A stretch of 64,000 bases of DNA from Cryptomeria japonica. Lineage: Eukaryota; Streptophyta; Pinopsida; Cupressales; Cupressaceae. The notes under the pieces are model-generated. The model did not search any database. It was not told where the DNA came from and saw only the letters and a list, made by a program, of their open reading frames with translations. Below are positions 46,161 through 56,618 of the stretch, piece after piece. The stretch lies in the NCBI RefSeq assembly GCF_030272615.1, contig NC_081412.1, positions 667,867,852-667,931,851 on the forward strand, in the 5' to 3' direction. Numbering within the stretch: the stretch's first letter is position 1; each line of letters begins with the position of its first letter. The position numbers were made by a program, and so were the translations under genes.

Positions 46161-46282
46161 AGGCACCTTGTACGCACTTGAGAGGGGGAGAGAGGGAGAC
46201 AATACACATACATACATACATATGTGTGTATATATATACTTAATATATTATATTATTATATATATATATATATTATATACCT

Positions 46283-48933
46283 AAGATCATCTCACAAGAA
46301 CAAGGGGGTTTTGTCCCGGGTAGGGAGACTATGGAAGGAGCCCTAGTAGCGCATGAGGTTTTACACTCTGTCCATGAGAGACAACAAGAAAATTTTGTTA
46401 TCAAACTTGATATGATTAAAGCATATGACCGGGTTAAATGGGAGTTCCTTTTTAAAGTATTATCAAAATTCGGTTTCTTAGACAAATGGTGCAAATGGAT
46501 CAAAAATTGTATCTTAGGCACACATTTTTCTATTCTAATAAATGGTCATCCCTCAGGGTTTTTTTAGGGTACATAGGGGATAAGACAAGGCGACCCTCTA
46601 TCACCCTTTCTCTTCATTCTCATGGCAGATGCCTTGAGCAGATACATCAATTTTTGATCTTCAAAAGAGCTTTGGCTGGGGGTCACCCTTCCAGGTACTT
46701 CAATAATAGTAAGTCACTCTCTCTTCGCTGATGACACATTGTTATTCAGCAAGTCTTCTCTAAAAGAAGCCAAGCTCATCAAGCAAACACTGGATATCTA
46801 CTCTTTTTCTTCGGGTCAGAAATTTAATGCTGCCAAGTCTAAGATTTTTATTTTCAACACACCTTCAATCTTATCACTAAGAATATGCAAGACTTTGGGC
46901 TTCTTAATGGACCAATTGCCATCCTCCTACCTTGGCATCCCCTTTTTTATGGGATCAAACAAACCATTCTATTGGTCTACTGTCATTGGTAGAATTTAGG
47001 CATGAATCTCAGCTTGGAAACTAAGGTGGCTTTCACTATCAAGTAGAATCCTTCTTATCAAGTCAGTGCTAACAACAATACCGAACTATTACATGTCTGT
47101 CCTCAAGGCTCCCTCATCCATCATCCAACAATTGCAGAAACTCGTAAGAGATTTTCTATGGAACAGTAATATGACAAATGAAAGGAAATCCCCTTAACCT
47201 CTCTGGAAAATATGTCATGCCAAAAATCCCAAGGGGGAGTGGGACTTCACAATTTGAAGCACCGCAATAAGGCCTTTGGAGGGAAACTGATTTGGAAAAT
47301 GTACACTAACCCAGTCTCCAAATGGTGCCAGATTATGCAAGCTAAATATTTGGACAACACTCAACTATCAAGAGTATTGACACTTTTAGACCCTCCAAAG
47401 GGGTCTGCTATTTGGAATTTCATGATGGATTCAAGGAATCTAATATCCAAGTATGTTTCATGGGAAATCAACAATGGTCTCAGTGCTAACTTCTAGACAG
47501 ACTCATGGTGTGGGCATCCTCCTATTGCTCAATCGAATAACATGGCAGATATTATGAATACGACCATAGCCCATTGGGGTACAAAATTGAGTGACTATGT
47601 GTCTGATGTAGAAATATTTTCAGGGAAAATAATCTGGAAAGATCCTACTCTTCTCCCAATATCCCTCCAGCAAGCTTCCTCATTGGTCAACATTTTATTG
47701 AATAGATCAGTTATCATGTCTAACATAGATGATGTGTTATTTTGGGCAGCTTCAAAATCAGGGCAATATTCAATCAAAGAAGGTTACAATGCCTTGCATC
47801 AGGGTTGCAACAGTAAGGCAAGTAGTCGGGCATACTCCTTCTGTTGGAATGACATTGTCTTACCAAAATCAGGTTGTTTTGTGTGGCTAACATTGAATAA
47901 AAGAATCTTAACAACAGATAGATTAGTAAAACTAGGCATTACACAAGCTTTTAATTGTGTATTTTGTGACTTAGAGGAAGAACCAATTGACCATTTATTT
48001 TTACACTGCTCCTTCACCTCCCAATGTTGGTTCTTCATCATGAATAAACTCCAACTCATGTTGCCCTTTCCGAAATCATTGTGGGATATGTTTAACTCTT
48101 GGCCTCTTTTATTCTCTACATCAACCTTCTCAGGTATTTGGAAATGTGCTCCTCCTCACATCATTTGGGCGATCTGGTGGGAGAGGAACAAAAGAATCTT
48201 TATAAAAACATCCTTTTCTCTGGATCAAGTTTTGATCAAATTGGAAAATTCGATTGCAGAAATCATAAACTCTTCTCTTACAAATTCCAAGGACATCCAG
48301 TCATTTACCCGGTGGGATAAGGCAATTGCGAAATCCCGACATGGTATTATTTTGCCAATAGGGATTCCCCTGAACTGGTCTTCAGTCCATGTGAAAGACA
48401 GACCGTCCATAAAATGGACATCCCCAGCTCCAATTTTTTTTAAGATCAACTTTGACAGCTCTTCTCGTGGAAACCCAAGGAAATCGGGAATTGGAGTTTG
48501 CATACGAGACCATTTTGGCAAAATGCGTTCTTTTCAAGCTTCACCCATCCCTTTGGGTACTAATAACTTGGCAGAAGCAAATACCTTACTAATTGGTCTG
48601 GTGTTAGCATGGAAGTGTGGCCTCTCCAATATACACATAGAAGGGGATTCTTTAGTCATTATCAACTCAATTACCGCAAAAAGATCTAAGACCTAGGAGC
48701 TATCTTATGTTCTGAAGCATACCTTGGATCTTCTTGATACTTTTTCAGACTACTCTGTCAGTCACATACTAAGAGAGGGCAACTCTGTTGCTGACTTGTT
48801 AGCAAACATGGGCTATGATGGCATTTCCGTGGAGTCGATTGCAATTCCTACTAAACTGTCTTCTTTTTCCAAATTGCTCGAAATAGTACAAAAGGAAAGT
48901 ACAACACTCTTATCACAAGCTACTTCCTATTAA
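46283..48933 (+). pseudogene. L1 ORF2 remnant: reverse transcriptase, zf-RVT, RNase H
   Basis: Reverse transcriptase motifs: QGGFVPGR, KLDMIKAYDRVKWEF (46405-46445), IRQGDPLSPFLF (46575-46620), and the catalytic box as LFADDTLLF (46720-46750). The connecting region follows, then a zinc-ribbon (zf-RVT) segment in the 384-codon open frame 47542-48696 (FVWLTLNKRILTTDRL, CVFCDLEEEPIDHLFLHC). An RNase H tail lies at about 48420-48850 (FKINFDSSSRGNP, GIGVCIRD, NLAEANTLLIGL, IEGDSLVII, REGNSVADLLANMG). L1 elements with such a plant-type RNase H are known from plants. Stops at 46565, 46578, 46997, 47005, 47494 and 48694 and frameshifts break it. No endonuclease or ORF1 remains. Confidence 0.88.
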
Positions 48934-49274
48934 ATACTCGCATGCAAGCACATAACCAATGTCGGTAAACAAGAAGGCTGACAGGACACTTGCATTTATG
49001 CTTTTAAATGCATTTTGTAGATGGTATGTATGGAACTTTAGTGCGAAGTACCCAAGGATTCTCAATACGTCACTTCACATGGGGCAAAACAGAACTTAGG
49101 CCTCTCACACATCCCCTTGACTATATTACGGTCACAAAATTAATGCAAGGATCGCAAACATGATCCTAAAATCTAATCATTCATTGCACTTTGAGATGGT
49201 AATTTTTGTTTATAAATGGAACCAGCTTGCTCTTACACACAGTTCTCAGCTGAAATTTTCAAAAATTTAAATTT

Positions 49275-50071
49275 TTGAATTATCATAGTGCTTTGCAATA
49301 TGGAAAACGATTCTTGCGGAGGATGCAGGAAAATTCACTGGGAGTATATGCCATGGAACGAACGGATTTCAGTGCAAATTCTAGAACCTTCAGCGGCTTT
49401 CATGGACACATCAATCACAGGGACCTTGACCAACTTTTTCTGTTACACAATCCACAATTGAGAAGAGCTGTCAAAGACTTCATCGGTGAGGAGATTTTAT
49501 CCCCGCAAGCTAAAAGGATTATGTATCCCCATCAACTTCTCAGTTCCTTTCTATCAAATGCTTCAGATCTCTTGGAATATATTCCTCTGCTGGAATTAGT
49601 ATTCTTCAAGTTGGTAAGACAAGATGTGCTTCCCCCGACCCATTCCATGAAGCCCTGGCAAAATATAATCTATGGAAGGGGTTGCCTCTCCTTGGTGGCC
49701 TCTTTCCACATCACTTTATTCAATCTAGCCATGTTTACATGGTACTCTATGACTGAATAAAGCATGCCCTTGAACGGCAAAATTTTCGCCATGTGAAGAA
49801 TAGCTTGCATCAATTCGGTAGACAATTGGATGACCACATTGTACATAGAGTCAAAATTAAAGTTGGGGCTCTAATGGAAATCCTAGAAATAGAAAATGTT
49901 GACCCCTGTTTGCAAATATCACAACCTGTCGAAAGGGCACAGACTACAGATAGGGTTCCAGACCTCAACATACCGGTGCAGGATGAAGTCATGGGATGGA
50001 CTACTTCCCTTCTACCTGCTTTCAATGCCCGTACAATTCAGACCCAAGAAGACACTACCATGAACGAGTAA
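49275..50071 (+). pseudogene. Unrecognised reading frame in the LINE 3' region
   Basis: Two adjoining frames (49275-49760, first in-frame ATG at 49323, and 49793-50071) join through one frameshift near 49760, giving about 260 residues. Visible text: RRMQENSLGVYAMERTDF, FIGEEILSPQAKRI, NSLHQFGRQLDDHIVHRVKI. No signal peptide, membrane segment or known motif seen. It lies between ORF2 and the A-rich tail, so it is either an extra LINE gene or carried-along sequence (3' transduction). Codon-like composition and length argue against chance, but function is unknown. Confidence 0.45.
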
Positions 50072-50609
50072 AGTTATTCCGGCTTTGTTTTTTGCTACCC
50101 AAAATATGCTCTTTTTTTACGGGTGGAAAATCTAACGGCAACCGAACCGATAGAGGAGTCATCTTCTTTGCTTGTCGACTAGCACCGGTATTGGAGGCTT
50201 TTCTTTTTATGAACCGGTCATAAGGACACCATATCGGTATCAAAGCACCGATACAACATAATCGGAAACCGGTTGTCGCAACTCATCAGTGCTCCGACAA
50301 TCAGATTCACGCTTCTCAGTCACCACAGTAATCGGTTAAGGGGGTTTGGTTATTTTTGGTTTACTCTGGTCTCGTCCTGACCGGTTATTCTCTTTTTGGC
50401 CCATAAGAGACTCATTTTATGGGCAGTCCCTATTTATCTCTCTGGATCGGGTGGCTTCTTCCAATAGCCTCCTTCCTTCTTCTTCACTGTATCTGAGCAA
50501 GGATATAGGGTTTTCTTTCTGGTGCTTTCCCTATTGAGCTCTTGAATCAGTTTTCTTATTAATATATATATTAGTGGCTTGCCACTTTTGTTTAAAAATA
50601 AATAAAAAA
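50072..50609 (+). other. LINE 3' untranslated region and tail
   Basis: Contains several AACCGGT/ACCGGTTA words, a TA-rich run and GGCTTGCCACTTTTGTTTA before the A-rich tail, a tail form common in plant LINEs. Confidence 0.65.
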
Positions 50610-50683
50610 TTATATATTATATGTATATACACATATTATATATACAATATCATATTATACACACTCCCAAAATTTAAACAAAA

Positions 50684-50825
50684 GTAGCACGTATGTGCTG
50701 TTTATAGTAAAAACAATGCGTACACATTGTTTATAGTTAAGATAGAGCGTGCATACTTCTTACACTATAAGTACCCCGTACGCGCTTTTTATACCATTGG
50801 TACCCCTTACGCGCTTTTGACTGTT
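50684..50825. repeat. Right subterminal repeats, part 2 (beyond the LINE)
   Basis: AGCACGTATGTGCTG, ATGCGTACACATTG, TACCCCGTACGCGCTTT and TACCCCTTACGCGCTTT in 140 bp. Two share GTACCCC with the copy at 45657, showing that the LINE split one array. Confidence 0.82.
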
Positions 50826-51634
50826 TAGGCTTGGAAATATGCCCAGATGAAAAAGCTACGGTTTGGAAGTTTGATTTCCCTCCATTTCCCTCCTTTTTGA
50901 CATGTTTTATTTTATCAACTTGGTTTCTCGACTTTGTCATCATCAAGTTTACACTTCATCAAGTGGGTATTTCTAAAATTGCCACCATATTTTCACCCAT
51001 CTTGTGAGCTTTCTAACCATATAATTTTTTTAAAATTTGAACAACAATAACATTATTATTGAATTTCTTTTACCAGTATATCCATAGTTCTCACAAAAAT
51101 ACGTGCACCATTTTTTTAATAACTTTTGATATACTTATCCAAATTTTTAAAAAATTATATATTATTGTAGTGCACTTGATTCTTTACATTAATTTTTTTT
51201 TTCTATTTTCGATTTTTTTTAGTGCAACTTATGCTTCGCGCACGAACATGTATCTAATTTTTTAGGATGTGATCGATTGGAAAAATCATTAAAAAAAAAT
51301 ACTCAATAAAAAATTACAAAAAAATACACATCTTCTAGTGCTCACTCTTAACTATCTTTCTACCAAAGGATTTGTCAAAATACTAAATATAACTATGACT
51401 TTTTTTATGCGCACGTTAGACACTATGTTATGTTTTTCAGAAAAAAATCAAGGTTTGTTTTTCGTGGGCAAATGATTTGACCCCCTTAATATTATCCAAT
51501 TTTGAAAAAGTTTAGTAGTTTGGAAACTAGATTCATAGTACTACAATATTTGTTCTTTGATTATCTTCATATCTTGAGTGGATGACATTCAAATTTTGCC
51601 TCGAAGTTCAGGTTCACCTAATTTCAGAAAAAAA
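50826..51634. other. Right end region of the younger DNA transposon, no gene
   Basis: AT-rich, no supported reading frame; runs up to the right terminal inverted repeat. Confidence 0.6.
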
Positions 51635-51683
51635 GTGTCCACTTATACCCCCCTTTTTTACCACCATCTTTGTGCACTTACCC
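51635..51683 (-). repeat. Right terminal inverted repeat of the younger DNA transposon
   Basis: Reverse complement begins GGGTAAGTGCAC and continues GATGGTGGTAAAAAAG, an extra GGGGGTAT, then AAGTGGACAC. Followed by TTGA at 51684-51687. Confidence 0.92.
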
Positions 51684-52736
51684 TTGAATTCTCTAACCAA
51701 TATGATGTTTATCGACATATATGTGTTAATTTGCATACTAACAATGTTTTGCAAGAATGTAACATAAATGCTCCACCAACATGTTCAAAGGAATTCATAT
51801 CTAGCATCTTATGCAAAAGAGTGGATGATAAACTATATTGCAAGAAGTGCTACTTGGATGGCACATGTGTTCATTGCGGTGGCTTGCAACATTTAAAAAA
51901 TTGTTAACATATGGAGAGTACATACATAATTTGAAATGAATTAGTGGAATTCAAAAAATAGAAGACAATGGAATACATGCTAAAAGATGGCAACGAAGCA
52001 AAAAGGTGTGAATTGGTTAGTGAAAACATTCTAGTGTATTGGTTTATGGGTATATTTTGTGAGAATATAGTGCATGAGTATGCAAGGCATAACAATCAAG
52101 CTTTATGGTTGGAATCACAATTCAAGTTATGAAAGGGCACATTTCTACTTGATGCAATCGTTTTGGTTGTTGACTTTGTAGACAACTACACACTACAACC
52201 ACATAATGAGGTGCAATCACAATATTACAACTAAACACAAGTTTCTATATTTGTGCATATAGAATTCATTCATGCATGTGATAGTATGGATGAGGAAAGG
52301 AATAATTGAGGGAGTCTTTTTACATCAACGATGATCACACACACTCTAAAGAGTTTGTGCAAGCTTGTTTTTAGATATTCCACCATGATTTGGCTAGTAG
52401 GGGCATATCATTTCGTTGGTATATTATATGGTGAGATAATTGTCCATCACAATTCAAGAATTCTCAGATATTTTATTGGTTGAGTAGGATGCAGAAGTTC
52501 ATTGGTTTCAACATACATGGACTTTCTCAGACGCTGGGCATGGAAAGGGGGAGCATGATGGTGCAGGAGCATGTATAAAAGTACTTTAGCCTGAGAAGAG
52601 TTAAAGTACAAAGAGAACACAAACTTGAAAGATGTGAAATAAATTGTCGAATGGTGCAATGCTATGATGAGTCTAGGTAATGAAGGTAAGTCTTAAGTTT
52701 GTAAATTATTTTGGTTGGTAGATGGTGATGGTATGA
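51684..52736 (+). pseudogene. Older DNA transposon: transposase, middle segment
   Basis: Continues the frame interrupted at 37425. Cys-rich segment (KCYLDGTCVHCGGLQ, about 51845-51890), first acidic residue kept in VVDFVDNY (about 52166-52190), FVHIEFIHA (about 52250), degraded SDD/WSD region (52330-52445) and DAGHGKGEHDGAGAC (about 52531-52575). The exon ends at 52685 with donor GTAAGT, where the younger copy also has an intron. Many stops. It keeps the D of the first motif that the younger copy has lost, so the two together document the active-site pattern. Confidence 0.86.
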
Positions 52737-54133
52737 TGAAAGAATAAGTATCTGGTAGAATACTGAGAGGGGGGGTGAATCAGTATATTAAAAAACTGAT
52801 ACAAAGTTCTCAAGCTCAAACTCATTCAAACAAAGTAAACATATCTTAGTCAAGATCAATATTCTTAGGAATACTTGACATTAACTGGTTTAACTGTTAT
52901 GACAACTTTTAACAGTAAACACCTTCAATCTTGTAAACATCAACAATGCTTAATCTTAACTCAACATATTCATCTCTCAATGCTTCTACTTAACACGCCT
53001 TATCAGAAATTAACCAAATCAACAAATAAGATCACAACTACAAAAGCATTCACCACTTGACACAAATGTTTATACGTGGAAAACCCAAATAGGTAAAAAC
53101 TACAGTGAGATGGGACTCACAAGGATAGCTATTTGAACTCTTTTGAAGTTCGCCCTGTTAGGAGCCAAAGCCTGTTAGAGCTTTACAATAAGTCCTGTTA
53201 AGAACTAATTCCAGTTAGGAATCACCCAGTTAAGGGATTTACAAATATGCCTTGTTAGAAGCACAATACCCTATTAGGGGTAACCTCGTTGGAGGATTTA
53301 AGAATCCAAGCTAATGGACCACCTTGTTAGAGGATTTAATGAGTAAAGAGCTTACCCAGTTAAGGGATTTTACTTCTGTTGTAATTGTTAGAAAACAACA
53401 GGTTTTCTTGATCTGTCTAAGTAGCACTACATTTGCTTGATCATATCCTTCTAAGCTTCAATCTGCCTTCACTCAAAAATGTAGATCCATTCACTGGTTG
53501 GGTAACCGCACACTCAACAGGTTTTCTACCAATCTTTCCAACAACCTTTACAAACAACTTCATCGACCTTAAATACAAATCAATTAGGTCGGTAACGCAA
53601 CAAAATCCTAATTCTCATCATTGTGATTACAAACAAGTCGGTTCAATCTTGACTGTTAGAAATCATGACGATCTCTTCACATTCTTCAAGACAATTCCAA
53701 CCGCTCCATGATCACTACTCCATTGGACTTTGTAACTCATCACACACTATGCATTAAATGCAATCCTCTTTGCTCCTTCCCTAGACAATAAGCAAACGCG
53801 CCAAACCAATTTGAATTTATCCTCATATAATGATCACACGTGTCTCTATCAATACCGCTCATCAGATAATAAACCAACAAACTTGATCGATTAGGGTTTA
53901 ATAGCTGATAGGGTTTACCGGTTACATTACATAGAAAGTTTTGACCCTTTACACCGGTTCAACTCACAAACTTTACATACCGGTTACAACATCATCTACA
54001 ACTCTCTTTTTACTAGTTACTAGCCAATATCAACAAGAACATGAATACCTTTTACTGGTTCAATTGACATCACTGACAACATATCATTAATGCAATCTCT
54101 ATGCAAAATGCCAGTAAACTCAAAATGCCAACA
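52737..54133 (-). repeat. Solo LTR, copia-B family
   Basis: On the minus strand starts TGTTGGCATTTTG (54133) and ends TTCTTTCA (52737), 1397 bp, like the 1439-bp copia-B LTR in start, ATGTTGTCA block, ACCGGT-rich part, tandem 'taac.ggg/gttagg' phrases and CCCCCCCTCTCAGTA end. Flanks TATGA and GATGA differ by one base. No internal element sequence beside it, so it probably arose by LTR-LTR recombination. It lies inside an intron (52686-54180) of the older transposase. Confidence 0.82.
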
Positions 54134-54898
54134 GATGATACTAACATTGCAAAATTCGGGCATTGTTGTACATTGACAAGATCGAGTGAGCTACACTCTT
54201 TCTGAAGCTCTAATGCAAGTTCATGGAGTATCCATATGTGATGAATGACATGTTATTTTTCTTCATGTATAGATCAAGCTTGGAATGAGTGTGAGTTAGA
54301 GGAGTGGGTGGATGAATGGTGTATAAGGCCTCTAATCCCGCTTGAGAGACATCGACCTCAAGTGCGCTACAACTGACATAGATGGGAGAATCAGTTGACT
54401 TTGATCATGTTTTAGATCTAGTCCAACCAAGTAAATTATCCACATGCAAATTTTATATACTTCAATATTTTACCTTAAGTTTTTGCTAAATTCATCTCAT
54501 TTGATCATTGCAGGGCATGTTTATGCAGTTTTGCAGCTAAAGACAATGAAGAAGGAACAATTTATTATTTGTGTCATTATGTGGAGACATAAATGAAATT
54601 GGATGGACCTATGGTAGATGGAGAAAATATTGACTACCTTGCAGGATCATTGGTTGTTACTGGTACATGGCTTAGAAGGTACCGAGTGAAGAAGTCTAAC
54701 TTGTGGTTGTTCGATGACTTCAAGACACATAGGAAGATTCTTCATTATTCTAACCTTGTTGTGGCATCAAATGTTCATTTGATCAAATATGGGGGTGGAC
54801 CAGTGAACAAGAACCTATGGAAGGTTCGTGAGTTTGAACAAGTGGCAATAATTGGCACAATAAAGAGTAGAGTTGTTCGAGATGGTTCATTGGATTAA
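54134..54898 (+). pseudogene. Older DNA transposon: transposase, C-terminal exons
   Basis: Exon resumes at 54181 after AG. LEEWVDEWCIRPLIPL (about 54295-54345) matches QEWVDKWSCRPLVPI of the younger copy. After a further intron (about 54436-54514) the last exon runs to the TAA at 54896. It holds GSLVVTGTWLRRYRVKKSNLW and ILHYSNLVVASNVHL, about 70% identical by eye to the younger copy. The frame is open from 54593; a TAA just before it (ET.MKLD) is one of few breaks in this exon. Confidence 0.86.
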
Positions 54899-55194
54899 AT
54901 GTAAATGCAAAGTAATGCCAATCATATTTGGATATATGTATATATGACTTGTATATTTGAACATATGAAATACTTGAGGCATTGTAATATCAAATGCCTT
55001 TACGAGATACTTATGTGCAATATAAATTTATTTTCCAATGATTGAGACACTTAGTGTTACAATTGAGGTGTGATTATTGTAATAAAATCTAAAAGTGCTG
55101 TATTGTAATAATGTTGCATGATTTGTCACTTTTTTGCCCTAACTTCCTTAATGCACTTGATAAATAGGCTTAAAAATCATAATATGACTTTCAT
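54899..55194. other. 3' region of the older transposase, no gene
   Basis: AT-rich, no reading frame. Sits between the transposase stop and the 360-bp-type repeat, as at 41761-42306 in the younger element. Confidence 0.55.
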
Positions 55195-55535
55195 TTTTCT
55201 TGTTGTGGGTGCGAACCGTTAGTGTGAGCACATCTAGGAGGTTGAGTTGATGCTAGGAATGCCTCTGTTTGGCCCACCAACTCGCTTGATCATTCTAGGC
55301 CATACCCTACCGATGAATTACCTTAAGTGCTCAAAGTGTGAAAATTGTCAAATTTTGATAATGCATTTTTTGGAATCTATGACACACACAAATGAGCCAT
55401 CTGATCCAATAGGGTCTTGTGAGGCCACTCTAAAAAAACCTCTCTTGGTTTAGGAAAACTCGCATCCATTTCCCTGTGGCGACACTTTTTATGTTGCAAC
55501 AAAAAGCATTAGATGCATTCAATAAAAAGTTGCAT
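55195..55535. repeat. Single diverged copy of the transposon's 360-bp repeat
   Basis: Shares block order with 40920-41760: GTGCGAACCG..AGCACATCTAGG, TTGATGCTAGGAATG, CATACCCTACCGA, AAATTGTCAAATTTTGATA, a TGGAATCTATGACACACA block, GGTCTTGTGAGG and CATTCAATAAAAAGTTGCAT. It is the last recognisable part of the older element, whose right end is lost. Confidence 0.78.
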
Positions 55536-55665
55536 ACATACATACATACATATATGTATGAATATACATATGTATATATACATACATATATGTATGAATA
55601 TACATATGTATATATACATACATACGTGTATATATGTACACACACATACAAACATATACATATAT
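55535..55665. repeat. TACATA/TATGTA minisatellite
   Basis: About two units of a roughly 48-bp pattern (TACATACATATATGTATGAA followed by TATACATATGTATA), then CACACATACA variants. Alternating inverted words could fold into cruciforms. Open frames here are composition artefacts. Confidence 0.92.
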
Positions 55666-56618
55666 GTTTGTATAAATGTCATCATTATTTTTCTCATTTG
55701 TATATTTGCTTATACTTCTATCTTGACATTTTTTTATGAATTTATCTTTATGTTTATATATATTATTATATCCATATGTTTATACTTATGTTTAGGTTTA
55801 TCTCTAGATTGTATATATATAGTTTATTTAAGTTTTATATTTTATTGCTTTTAGTTTACTTTGTTGTGTTATTGTATTTGTTATCTTATATCTTTATCAT
55901 TATTTGTTAACTCTTTTGTTCATTTTTTATTTGTATTATTGTGTTATTAGATTTATTTGTCAATATATGTTAATATATATTTTACTAATTTATTAATAAT
56001 TTTACTTCTTTCATATTATTAATATACATTGTTAATTTATTTATTAGATATTATTCTTGTAAATTTTTTTTTTTATATATATAATTAGATATATACTTGT
56101 TCGGTAATTTTCATTGGGTCTCTCATGCCCTAATTTTATCCATCTTTATTATTCCCCTCTTATACAGATGGAAACATGGGCACGTTTTCAGATACCCAAT
56201 TTCCCAGCCACAAACTCTCAGGAGAAATAAAACCACCCATCTAAATCAATTTCGCATTACTTGAATTCAATTCTATATTCTATAAATACAGAGACAATCA
56301 ACAAGAATTCCACTTCTACACAAAACTCTTCTATTACAGAGATAATCAGCTATATTTTATAATCAAGATTGTCTATTACAGATTCTGAAGACATAACATT
56401 ACAAACAAATTTGTAGTCGCCCTCAGTTGTGTCTCTGCTAAATTTTTGTCTTCCAATGCTAAAATACATTAAGCCTTGTATATTACAGTGGTAACAATTA
56501 TGGATTGTTTGACAAGATAAAATACTGGAAACAATTATGGATTGTTTCCTTTTAAATATGAGCAACAATGCAAATCTTAAGTACATATCTATGACAAGAG
56601 TGAGCATTAGTTTCAGAT
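55666..56618. other. AT-rich spacer and 3' flank of the receptor gene
   Basis: T-rich sequence to 56100, then ordinary sequence that probably includes the 3' untranslated region of the receptor-like protein gene on the minus strand (56340-56618). No separate gene supported; a 135-codon minus frame at 56350-56757 mostly overlaps the receptor gene's end in another frame. Confidence 0.5.

Larger units (their letters stand above)
46280..50609 (+). mobile_element. LINE (L1 clade), 5'-truncated, with RNase H and A-rich tail
   Basis: Starts inside the reverse transcriptase (IISQEQGGFVPGR) after a TA-rich stretch and ends in an A-rich tail AAAAATAAATAAAAAA (50594-50609). TA-rich sequence flanks both ends, and TATATATTATAT occurs on each side (target duplication possible but low complexity). 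It inserted in the right subterminal region of the younger DNA transposon, whose CGTACG repeats resume at 50684. Confidence 0.88.

Noticed and set aside
55430-55854. Tyr/Ile/His-rich frames near 55.5 kb
   Set aside because: Translation of the TACATA minisatellite in several frames.
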